The notes: generated from the letters alone by a model not told the origin. Positions 1-5,480 are shown, counted from the stretch's first letter. The stretch is DNA of 6,416 nt from Hadesarchaea archaeon (GCA_012962055.1 DTYD01000023.1:1-6416); one strand, 5' to 3'. Made by a program: numbers and translations.

Positions 1-648
1 CACGTACCAATCGAAAACGTCGAGTTCGCCCGGCTCCACCGAGAAATCCAGGGTGTAATATTGACCGCCGGGCCCCGCGACCAGGTGCTGGAGCCCTTTG
101 GCTTCGCTCCTTACCCCCGCTCCACTCCTCACCACCACGGGACGTTTGACCACCGCGACTTCTAGGGAATTCTCAGATCCAGACACCCCCGCGCTGTCCC
201 AGCCGGGCCACACGCTCCATCTCAGCCCGTCACTTGTATCGTACACATTTATCTCGAAGTTCTCGGAGCCGTCGAAAAGGGCCTTGACGGCCTCAACCGC
301 GTTTTCGTTTTGTGGAGCAAACCAGTTATCAGACCTCAGTAAATCCCTGAGCCACCCAAGTTTTACAATGGAGAGCGTGTTTTTGATCGGCTCTCCCCTC
401 TCATCTTCCGTCAGGCCGGGCGTTTCGAGCCCCGTGATATCCGCCTGCCAGTTTTCAGGGGTACCGAGTGTTTTCACCAGCACCTCCGTCGCGTCGTTCG
501 CCGTTTGTTCCAGCGAATAGCGAAGGGCATAGCTTTCGGTCTGTCTGCGCGCCTGTTCCAGCGCCAATCCCGAATAGCTCACCATCAACGCGGTGAGAGC
601 CAAGGCGAGAAACATGTCAAAGGTGAATACCTGCCCCCGCTGATTCAT
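1..648 (-). CDS. Prepilin-like secreted/membrane-anchored protein, partial (3' end beyond window)
   Basis: The frame is open for 216 codons from an ATG at 648 to the left edge without a stop. The N-terminus is a short basic leader ending RGQ, then VFTFDMFLALALTALMVSY, a hydrophobic helix of about 20 residues, so this is a type IV pilin-like protein. The leader departs from the class III consensus: Q follows G, but the acidic residue is D at +6 rather than E at +5. Residues 59-67 read KTLGTPENW, and a KLGWLRDLL stretch follows at 96-104. From memory, similar G-x-P-x-x-W segments occur in minor pilin-like proteins of other archaea. The rest is a polar, probably beta-rich extracellular domain with no Cys. 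Its ATG overlaps the stop of the preceding gene (ATGA), and a strong Shine-Dalgarno precedes it, so it is the fifth gene of the pilin operon. Likely a minor pilin or adhesin-like subunit; the exact role is unknown. Confidence 0.8.
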   Translation of the reverse strand, partial: MNQRGQVFTFDMFLALALTALMVSYSGLALEQARRQTESYALRYSLEQTANDATEVLVKTLGTPENWQADITGLETPGLTEDERGEPIKNTLSIVKLGWLRDLLRSDNWFAPQNENAVEAVKALFDGSENFEINVYDTSDGLRWSVWPGWDSAGVSGSENSLEVAVVKRPVVVRSGAGVRSEAKGLQHLVAGPGGQYYTLDFSVEPGELDVFDWYV

Positions 649-1052
649 TTGGTCACCTCCAAAACATCGACCGTTACATCGTAGGTGTAGTATGCCGTCC
701 TGACCGGCTCAGCCGTGGTTGGGAACGAACCGCCCACCGCGCTCTGGATGTACCTGAGGGCGCTGACCCTGATGTTTTCCTTCACCAGGTTGTCGAAATT
801 GCCGAGCGCAGGAGGGTCACGAACGGATACGGTCACGGTGATCATGCCTGCATAGAATCCGACCTCCTGAATGTCGATCGAGCACCCGTATCCAGAGTCC
901 AGCACCGCGATAGCGTTTTCGGCCCCGTCCCGTGCAGCTTGCATCACGACTGCGGATTCATTGCTGCTTCTGCCCAAGTACACCATCGACGATGAGGCTA
1001 TCAGAATCGCTCCGACCAGGATCAACATCTCAGCACTGGATTGGCCCTTCAC
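645..1052 (-). CDS. Class III signal peptide prepilin-like protein (135 aa)
   Basis: The protein begins MKGQSSAEMLILVGAILIAS: a two-residue basic leader, a K-G cleavage point, then Q-S-S-A-E, which matches the class III signal (Q at +1, S at +3, E at +5), and a hydrophobic helix. In methanogens such leaders are cut between G and Q by an EppA-type prepilin peptidase and the helix then packs into the pilus core. The start is GTG at 1052; the next internal Met would destroy the signal, so GTG is preferred although the Shine-Dalgarno is weak (AGGGT at 10 nt, or GTGAG at 3 nt). A-x-N-A-I-A-V-L at 44-51 lies near the place where the sister pilins carry INTVYANG, but the motif is not kept. A single Cys (57) is present. 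The GTGA overlap with the upstream gene makes it the fourth gene of the operon. Probably a minor pilin. Confidence 0.85.
   Translation of the reverse strand: MKGQSSAEMLILVGAILIASSSMVYLGRSSNESAVVMQAARDGAENAIAVLDSGYGCSIDIQEVGFYAGMITVTVSVRDPPALGNFDNLVKENIRVSALRYIQSAVGGSFPTTAEPVRTAYYTYDVTVDVLEVTK
653..660 (-). promoter_or_regulatory. Shine-Dalgarno for the fifth pilin-operon gene
   Basis: On the minus strand GGAGGTGA lies 4 nt before the ATG at 648. It sits inside the last codons (L-E-V-T-K) of the upstream gene, so the ribosome finishing that gene is placed directly on this start. It confirms the start of the partial ORF. Confidence 0.8.
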
Positions 1053-1471
1053 GCGCTCACGACCCTAATTTGGTCATCGTCCCAGTACACCAGAATACTG
1101 TCGTCCAGATCTCCTGATTCCAGCACAAAATCCTGGACATTTTTTGGGATGACACCGACGTTGGTGGTCCCCCAGGCCGAATTTTCGACCGAGATTTGTC
1201 TCGTGAAGCTATCGAAAGCGATCCGGTAAGAATAGCCGCCTATATTTTCAGGCAGACCCAGGTACAGTTCAAAATTAGATCCGTTCGCATAGACGGTGTT
1301 TATAGCCGCCGCCAGCCCCTCACCCACGAGCCTGGCCTCCAGCCTGGCACCCGATAACTCAACCCCTGCCTTTCTCCCCCCGTAAAGGTTCAAGAACGAT
1401 GTCGAGATGATGAGGATGAGCGTAAGAGCGAACATGGCATCTATGGAGAAAAATCCCCGGATATCTCTCAT
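1049..1471 (-). CDS. Prepilin-like protein with atypical class III leader (140 aa)
   Basis: The N-terminus is MRDIRGFFSIDAMFALTLIL, followed by more hydrophobic residues. After the R-G cleavage point the order F-F-S-I-D keeps S at +3 but has F instead of Q at +1 and D instead of E at +5, so it looks like a specialised minor pilin. E5 in type IV pilins normally supports docking to the neighbouring subunit; D may do the same. Residues 56-64 are AINTVYANG, shared with two other proteins of this operon. The C-terminal half is polar, with an acidic patch (DLDDS, YWDDDQ). The ATG at 1471 overlaps the preceding stop as ATGA and is served by a strong Shine-Dalgarno, so this start is firm. It is the third gene of the operon; its stop in turn overlaps the GTG of the fourth. 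Confidence 0.85.
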   Translation of the reverse strand: MRDIRGFFSIDAMFALTLILIISTSFLNLYGGRKAGVELSGARLEARLVGEGLAAAINTVYANGSNFELYLGLPENIGGYSYRIAFDSFTRQISVENSAWGTTNVGVIPKNVQDFVLESGDLDDSILVYWDDDQIRVVSA

Positions 1472-1953
1472 CGCTGGCCACCTCCTGCCCTGATGTAGAT
1501 GTAGATTTTGTCATCTGCGAGCGAGTTGCCGTCCACGTTTTCTGGCATGTTATCGTTCGCTGACCATTCCACGATCACAGTGTAGGTGCCGGGGGAGATG
1601 TTCGAGAGCGAGTGATGGTTATCGACCCCGTACCGCAGGCTGTCCTCGACATTTTGGGTACCTGTGGATGTCTCGATTGTTATCCTGATCCTGTTTTCCG
1701 AATTGTCGAGCTGCAGCCCCCATGTTTTGTCCACGCGGAAGCTGATACTTTTCACAGCTCCCTTGCCGTTCGCGTAAACGGTGTTGATGGCCCCCGCGAT
1801 TGCATCGGCTGCGGATCTGGCCTGGGAGAGGTACAGGGCATCTCCCGCCGCTTCCTGTACGGGGTTTATCATCTGTCCGGTCGTGACCGCTGCGAGGATC
1901 GCTAACACGGTTGAAAAGATCATTAGGTATTCCACAGCTGCTTGACCGCGCAC
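1468..1953 (-). CDS. Class III signal peptide pilin-like protein (161 aa)
   Basis: It begins MRGQAAVEYLMIFSTVLAIL: an R-G cleavage point, then Q-A-A-V-E-Y, which keeps Q at +1 and E at +5 (A replaces S at +3), and a hydrophobic helix to about residue 24. Residues 55-63 are AINTVYANG, followed by a GKGAVKSISF strand, an arrangement repeated in the first gene of the operon. The rest is polar and Cys-free and looks beta-rich (ITIETST, TYTVIVEW, KIYIYIRAG). The start is GTG at 1953, set by the signal peptide and by AAGGAGG 6 nt upstream. There is one base between the upstream stop and this start; its own TGA overlaps the ATG of the third gene. Probably a major or core minor subunit of the pilus. 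Confidence 0.88.
   Translation of the reverse strand: MRGQAAVEYLMIFSTVLAILAAVTTGQMINPVQEAAGDALYLSQARSAADAIAGAINTVYANGKGAVKSISFRVDKTWGLQLDNSENRIRITIETSTGTQNVEDSLRYGVDNHHSLSNISPGTYTVIVEWSANDNMPENVDGNSLADDKIYIYIRAGGGQR
1478..1486 (-). promoter_or_regulatory. Shine-Dalgarno for the third pilin-operon gene
   Basis: On the minus strand AGGAGGTGG lies 6 nt before the ATG at 1471, within the 3' end of the preceding gene. It supports that start and translational coupling. Confidence 0.8.
1765..1791 (-). repeat. Conserved 27-nt block encoding AINTVYANG (also at 1280-1306 and 2231-2257)
   Basis: The same nine-residue motif occurs in three pilin genes. Comparing plus-strand 1281-1310 with 1766-1795, 25 of 30 bases agree by eye; the third copy (2231-2257) is more diverged and encodes ALNTVYAGG. 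The mismatches are mostly third-codon changes, so this is a protein-level motif in genes related by duplication, not a DNA repeat element. Confidence 0.65.
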
Positions 1954-1954
1954 C

Positions 1955-2416
1955 TCAGGCCTCCTTGATTTCGATCAGCCTCAGATTGTTTTGGTACTCG
2001 TACGTGAAAGTCATCCGGTGAAGACCGTGGCCCAGTGAGAAGTTCTCGTTGTCGACCACCACGCGGTTTTCGTCGGTTCTGTTCGGCAGAATCGTGCCGA
2101 CGCGTATCGCATTATCGGTTTCGAAGTTCAACCTTATTTCGATGTCCAAACGATTTTCCGCACCGCTGACGAAAGAAATTGAGATGACATCGTCGGGTAG
2201 CATGTATTCGACGGTCTGCTTTGACCCAACGCCGCCAGCATAAACCGTGTTGAGAGCATTCGCGATCGTGTTTGCGGCCCCCCCCGCGTCTGCAAGCTCC
2301 GTTATTTTTTCAGCGTCAGCGCGTGCTTGATCGTAAAGAGGCACCGTCACTGTCGCCACGATCAGGAGCAAGCCGGTTAGCACGACCATGAACTCGATGC
2401 TCAGCTGCCCCTTCAA
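1955..2416 (-). CDS. Class III signal peptide pilin-like protein (153 aa), first gene of the pilin operon
   Basis: It begins MKGQLSIEFMVVLTGLLLIV, a textbook class III prepilin N-terminus: K-G cleavage point, Q at +1, S at +3, E at +5, F at +6, then a hydrophobic helix. Residues 54-62 are ALNTVYAGG, followed by GSKQTVEYMLP, close in layout to the second gene. The remaining domain is polar and Cys-free, with an N-R-T sequon at 112-114 that could be glycosylated, as archaeal pilins often are (inference). The start is TTG at 2416: an in-frame TAA lies 18 nt upstream with no ATG or GTG between, and a G-rich Shine-Dalgarno-like GGTGGGGG lies just ahead. A TATA-like box in the 51-bp gap behind aroA suggests the operon has its own promoter. 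Likely a structural pilin. Confidence 0.88.
   Translation of the reverse strand: MKGQLSIEFMVVLTGLLLIVATVTVPLYDQARADAEKITELADAGGAANTIANALNTVYAGGVGSKQTVEYMLPDDVISISFVSGAENRLDIEIRLNFETDNAIRVGTILPNRTDENRVVVDNENFSLGHGLHRMTFTYEYQNNLRLIEIKEA
1960..1966 (-). promoter_or_regulatory. Shine-Dalgarno for the second pilin-operon gene
   Basis: On the minus strand AAGGAGG lies 6 nt before a GTG start at 1953, and is read as part of the last codons (K-E-A) of the first pilin gene. It settles the GTG as the start. Confidence 0.8.
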
Positions 2417-2447
2417 CCTACCCCCACCGTATTAAACACGGGATGCA

Positions 2448-2458
2448 GAAGTTAAAAT
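2448..2458 (-). promoter_or_regulatory. TATA-like promoter of the pilin operon
   Basis: On the minus strand ATTTTAACTTC lies in the 51-bp gap between the aroA-like stop and the TTG at 2416. Its downstream end is 32 nt before the start, which fits a TBP box with transcription starting about 25 nt further on and a short leader holding the G-rich ribosome site. TTTTAACTTC recurs exactly in front of the thiI-like gene. Confidence 0.5.
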
Positions 2459-2467
2459 CTTGCGCCG

Positions 2468-3742
2468 TTAAGAATGGTAGTTCACCCCGCCCCCGATGCT
2501 TTGAAAAGTCGACAGGAAACGGGAGTAAGATGTTCCAAGCGCGTCAGCTCCGTTTTTTATCACGGTTTTTCCCTCCGCCACGAGACCTGCTACAGCCAGC
2601 GCGGCCGTAACGGCGTAGTCGTCATGGCTGTCGACTTCGCATCCCCTGAGTTTCGCGGGCCCTTGGATGATCAACCCATCTTTTTGTTCCAGGACCTTTG
2701 CCCGCATTCGACGCAGCTCCCGTGCGGTAGCCGAGATGCGGTCAGATTTCATGTATCTGGCCTCTTCCGCGTTTCTGATGGCAGTCCTCCCCTTGGCACC
2801 ACACGCGATGACCGCCATCAACGGTAAAAGTTCCGGTGCCCAGGACAGGTCAAGCCGTGCCGCCCGGAGTCCACGTCCTCCCGCCACGTTGATACTTTTC
2901 TTCGAGAAGTTCACCCTCAATCCAAAAGATTTGAGTGTCCGGAGAAATGTGCCATCTCTCGAAGAAATATCTTTACCGTCCCGAAGTTTGAGTTCCGAGC
3001 CAGTTAAACCGGCTGCCGCGATGAAAGGCGCCGCCCTCGCCACTTCCCGCCTCACGGAGTAATTGAATGGACGGTACGGGTGGTTGACGATGGAAATTTT
3101 CTTCTTGCGCTCCGTCATTTTTGCGCGCGCGATTTTCATCAGTTCGAGCGCTGGCTCAAGTTGAAACTTGGGGTCAGCGGGGATCGAACATTCAACTTTC
3201 TTTTTTGCACAAGGTGCGGATAAAAAAACGGCAGGTATACATCGTGTTTCGGCTTCGCTGAGTCGCACTTTCCCCCCGCCGAGCCCCCCACCGAAAATAA
3301 CAAATGGGGGACTGTCATCCGGTTTGGTCGAGTGGATATCTGCACCCAGACATCGAAGCACCCGAATCAGCGCGGGCATGGGGCGCGAACGCAGTTGGGC
3401 GTCCCCGTTTATCACGATTGGAGTCGGTGATAAGGTTGCGATGGATACAAGGAGACTCAGGGCCGTGCCGGAGTTTTTAGCATCGATGACGTTTTGGGCC
3501 GGTTTTGGGGTTTTCCCGACCCCCCATATAGCCCATCGTTCCTGTGTCCGCTTCACGGTGGCGCCAAGAATTTCCGCAGCCTTCAACATCACATTGGTGT
3601 CCTTCACGCGGAGCGGGGATTTTATGGTGCTTTTGCCTTCGCATAACATGGCCAGCGCGCAGGCTATCTGTGTATGAAGTTTTGATGGAGGAAGTTCAAT
3701 CTCCCCGGATAGCTGGCCAGCCGGCTCGATGACTATGTCCAT
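2468..3742 (-). CDS. aroA: EPSP synthase (AroA) family protein with a heavily altered active site
   Basis: The 424 residues match the usual length of 3-phosphoshikimate 1-carboxyvinyltransferase, which joins PEP to shikimate-3-phosphate in the shikimate pathway. Family landmarks in order: LPPSK (17-21), NSGTAL (90-95), LRSRPM (117-122), SAPCA (175-179), KSDR (332-335), DGLIIQG (355-361), ALAVAGLVAEG (381-391). Retained against E. coli numbering: K22 (K21), N94 (N90), R124 (R120), R344 (R335). Changed: S23 to L22, R27 to I26, S169-S170-Q171 to E-T-R (165-167), D313 to E304, K340-E341 to M-K (331-332), R386 probably to A378, K411 to G403. Losing the S3P-binding serines and the catalytic glutamate makes ordinary EPSP synthase activity doubtful. 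The frame is unbroken. The ATG at 3742 overlaps the thiI-like gene by 10 nt and has a Shine-Dalgarno. No other aro gene is near. It may be a paralogue with a new substrate or a pseudoenzyme; family membership is sure, function is not. Confidence 0.88.
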   Translation of the reverse strand: MDIVIEPAGQLSGEIELPPSKLHTQIACALAMLCEGKSTIKSPLRVKDTNVMLKAAEILGATVKRTQERWAIWGVGKTPKPAQNVIDAKNSGTALSLLVSIATLSPTPIVINGDAQLRSRPMPALIRVLRCLGADIHSTKPDDSPPFVIFGGGLGGGKVRLSEAETRCIPAVFLSAPCAKKKVECSIPADPKFQLEPALELMKIARAKMTERKKKISIVNHPYRPFNYSVRREVARAAPFIAAAGLTGSELKLRDGKDISSRDGTFLRTLKSFGLRVNFSKKSINVAGGRGLRAARLDLSWAPELLPLMAVIACGAKGRTAIRNAEEARYMKSDRISATARELRRMRAKVLEQKDGLIIQGPAKLRGCEVDSHDDYAVTAALAVAGLVAEGKTVIKNGADALGTSYSRFLSTFQSIGGGVNYHS

Positions 3743-4869
3743 TTGTTCACCCTGATGATTCTTGCCTTCTGGAGAGCCCCCCTGACTAGATCACCAACCT
3801 TCATGTCCTCCTCTAGTTCATGTATCTTCTCCAAATTTATGACGTCTTTCGGGGGAGGAAAAGGGCAAATTTCTTTGGCCTTCGGGGGTAGCTTCACCCT
3901 GAATTCCAGCCCCTCGGTTTCGACCCCGCCGAACCCAGCGAGTGGTCTTAAAACTGGCGCCTCACAAACCTCATCCATCACGCTGAGATTGACCAGCTTC
4001 TGCGTGGCGATTTGTTTCGCGTCATCGCCCGTCACGATCGCTTCTCCCCCAACCCGCCCGGCCACGGCATCGGCTGCTTTGAGAACGCTTCTTTTGTAGA
4101 TGCAGTACGCGTATCCATCCAAAGTTGTTTTTTTCAATACATCCAACACTTCCTTAAAAGGCAGGACCCAGAGTTTCAACCTCGGATTGAGGGTTCCCAG
4201 CTTCCGGGCCGGGGTGGTCAAAACTTTTGGCAGTTTGTCAGCATTGCGTGGGTCCGGGTAAATCAGAAAAACAACGCTGCCCCTTTTCGTCATCAGGTAC
4301 GCCGCGGCGACATCGTTGCGGTTTCCGGAGAAGAGCGCAACGACTTTACCCTGGGTGCCTAAGGGAAGCCCCCCGACCCCCCGTACCACCTCCGTAAACA
4401 GGTAGGCATCCCGCCCGCGCAATTTTATGAAAATCTTGCGGTCTGGAGAAGACAGGTCAACGTGAACACCTTTGATGTTTGATAAAATATCTGAGCCGAC
4501 TTCCACATTCACATCTTTGCTTCTAAAGTCGTGTTTTCCGATTCTCGAAGTCCTGACAGCGAAACTCATACCCGGAGCTAGGACCTTTTTCGCAACCCCC
4601 AGTGCAGATGTGCGGATTTCGTCCATGTTGGCCGGAACCCTGGTGGCAACGCTGACCGACACTACTCCCGGAATTACCGATAGGCGTTCGCCCACCCGCT
4701 TCGGAGATCTCGTCTCGACAAATATCCTTCCTCTTTCTCTCCCGAGGGAATACGTCGAACCGTCTAGGGCCAGTTTTATTGCGGACACAAGGCACCGCTC
4801 AAAACGCCTGCGGACCGGATCGCTTTTCAGGGCCAGCTCCCCGTAACGAACTATGACGGTTTTGGACAT
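3733..4869 (-). CDS. thiI: ThiI-like protein (THUMP plus PP-loop ATPase domain) with degraded catalytic motifs
   Basis: ThiI makes 4-thiouridine at position 8 of tRNA: the N-terminal and THUMP domains bind tRNA and the PP-loop domain adenylates the uridine. Here the N-terminal ferredoxin-like part has VRYGELALKS (7-16), THUMP covers about 60-165, and the linker VVRGVGGLPLGTQGKVVALF (161-180) is typical of archaeal ThiI. The PP-loop that should read SGGxDS reads SGNRND (181-186), so the D essential in E. coli ThiI is lost. The GESLGQ region is VTGDDAKQ (279-286). The CxxC pair needed in methanogen ThiI is reduced to one Cys (C256, in YCIYKR); C335 may be the third cysteine. PVLRPLAGF (305-313) is kept, but the segment after it is shortened, and a charged tail (345-378) follows. 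No rhodanese domain. The start at 4869 lacks a good Shine-Dalgarno. It probably binds RNA but may not thiolate it; a second, intact thiI could exist elsewhere. Confidence 0.88.
   Translation of the reverse strand: MSKTVIVRYGELALKSDPVRRRFERCLVSAIKLALDGSTYSLGRERGRIFVETRSPKRVGERLSVIPGVVSVSVATRVPANMDEIRTSALGVAKKVLAPGMSFAVRTSRIGKHDFRSKDVNVEVGSDILSNIKGVHVDLSSPDRKIFIKLRGRDAYLFTEVVRGVGGLPLGTQGKVVALFSGNRNDVAAAYLMTKRGSVVFLIYPDPRNADKLPKVLTTPARKLGTLNPRLKLWVLPFKEVLDVLKKTTLDGYAYCIYKRSVLKAADAVAGRVGGEAIVTGDDAKQIATQKLVNLSVMDEVCEAPVLRPLAGFGGVETEGLEFRVKLPPKAKEICPFPPPKDVINLEKIHELEEDMKVGDLVRGALQKARIIRVNKWT
3747..3753 (-). promoter_or_regulatory. Shine-Dalgarno for the aroA-like gene
   Basis: On the minus strand AGGGTGA lies 4 nt before the ATG at 3742 and inside the last codons of the thiI-like gene. 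It supports this start and coupling of the two genes. Confidence 0.65.
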
Positions 4870-4896
4870 GTTATCGATTAGTTCTCATCGCAGCGT

Positions 4897-4909
4897 GAAG
4901 TTAAAAATT
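4897..4909 (-). promoter_or_regulatory. TATA-like promoter of the thiI-aroA pair
   Basis: On the minus strand AATTTTTAACTTC sits in the 53-bp gap after tbp, its downstream end 28 nt before the ATG at 4869. With transcription starting about 25 nt downstream of the box, the leader would be only a few bases, matching the absence of a clear Shine-Dalgarno. The TTTTAACTTC core is identical to that before the pilin operon. Confidence 0.5.
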
Positions 4910-4922
4910 CCGAGAGCGGGTT

Positions 4923-5462
4923 TTACCGCTGCTTTAACAGTTTGGTTATCGCGAGGGCAGCTTTCTTGATGTCGGCCATGCTCTTGGCACCGGCGCAGAC
5001 TCCCTTTCCCGAGACGAAAAGCAACACGACTGTTTTTGGTTCTTCCAATCTGAACACGAGACCCGGGAACACCTCGGGCTCGTACTCCGTGTTTTCAAAA
5101 CTCCGCGCGATTCGTTCTAGATCAAATTCGCGCCCGAAATCGAAAGACGCGACTATGTTCTGAATTTGCACTTTTGGTTCGGATTTTATCTTCACCCCGC
5201 TCTTTTTGAGTTTGTTTGTTAAGCGCTTGATCGCCAGTTTTGCGTCGTTCATACTCTTAGCGCCAACGCAGTTCATCTTGCCGGACGCGAAGATGAGAAA
5301 GGAAGCTGGCGGATCCATGGATTTGTAAGCGATCCCCGGAAAGACCTCCGGATCGTACCGTGCTCCATCCAGAGATCTGGCCAGTCGCTCCAAATTGAAC
5401 TCGACCCCTTCGTAGGTCACGGAGAGGACGATGTTTTGGATTTGAGTCTTTACGCCCGGCAC
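4923..5462 (-). CDS. tbp: TATA-box-binding protein (TBP)
   Basis: General archaeal transcription factor that binds the TATA box and, with TFB, recruits RNA polymerase. The 179 residues form two imperfect repeats, about 5-90 and 97-179, each opening with IQNIV and holding an FPG stretch and an SGK...GAKS stretch: FPGIAYK (41-47) and IFASGK (57-62) in the first, FPGLVFRL (132-139) and LFVSGK (148-153) in the second. The intercalating phenylalanine pairs are F41/F58 and F132/F149, each 17 apart as in yeast TBP. The protein ends KLLKQR, without the acidic tail seen in some euryarchaeal TBPs. The start is GTG at 5462, with AAGGTGGGG 8 nt upstream; translation from there gives the normal full length. 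It is divergent to moaE, and the thiI-like gene follows on the same strand after 53 bp. Identification is secure. Confidence 0.97.
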   Translation of the reverse strand: MPGVKTQIQNIVLSVTYEGVEFNLERLARSLDGARYDPEVFPGIAYKSMDPPASFLIFASGKMNCVGAKSMNDAKLAIKRLTNKLKKSGVKIKSEPKVQIQNIVASFDFGREFDLERIARSFENTEYEPEVFPGLVFRLEEPKTVVLLFVSGKGVCAGAKSMADIKKAALAITKLLKQR

Positions 5463-5470
5463 CGAATCAG

Positions 5471-5479
5471 CCCCACCTT
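5471..5479 (-). promoter_or_regulatory. Shine-Dalgarno for tbp
   Basis: On the minus strand AAGGTGGGG lies 8 nt before the GTG at 5462. It shows that tbp is translated from a leadered message and favours the more distant TATA candidate. Confidence 0.6.
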
Positions 5480-5480
5480 A

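Larger units (their letters stand above)
1..2416 (-). other. Five-gene prepilin operon
   Basis: Five prepilin-like genes are read from 2416 leftwards with joints of 1 nt gap, ATGA, GTGA and ATGA. The start codons alternate TTG, GTG, ATG, GTG, ATG, and Shine-Dalgarno strength differs from gene to gene, which would tune subunit amounts from one message. No assembly ATPase, membrane platform protein or prepilin peptidase lies in the window; these may be to the left of position 1 or elsewhere. The co-encoded set suggests subunits of one filament or a tip complex (inference). Confidence 0.75.

Noticed and set aside
98..520. A 140-codon plus-strand open frame opposite the partial pilin gene
   Set aside because: It is low-complexity, Ser/Thr/Pro-rich and antisense to a gene with a clear pilin N-terminus, ribosome site and operon joint; it is a shadow frame.
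1280..2257. The repeated 27-nt block as a mobile or CRISPR-like repeat
   Set aside because: All three copies are in frame at the same place in related genes and differ mainly at silent positions; it is a coding motif.
2417..2467. A transcription terminator after the aroA-like gene
   Set aside because: Only a short T run is present and it coincides with the pilin promoter box; there is no convincing hairpin or long T tract.
3168..3677. A 169-codon plus-strand open frame inside the aroA-like gene
   Set aside because: It is antisense to a well-supported family member, shows no recognisable motif, and a long shadow is expected at this GC content.
2468..3742. RNA 3'-terminal phosphate cyclase or MurA instead of AroA
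   Set aside because: These share the fold, but NSGTAL, LRSRPM and the overall spacing fit EPSP synthase best.
4315..4335. Frameshift or sequencing error as the cause of the lost PP-loop in the thiI-like gene
   Set aside because: The residues on both sides remain in the same frame and match ThiI, with loop length unchanged, so substitutions explain it better than indels.
4472..4846. Plus-strand frame opposite the thiI-like N-terminal region, and a 90-codon minus-strand frame at 4523-4795
   Set aside because: Both overlap the conserved N-terminal and THUMP coding region in other frames and have no family features.
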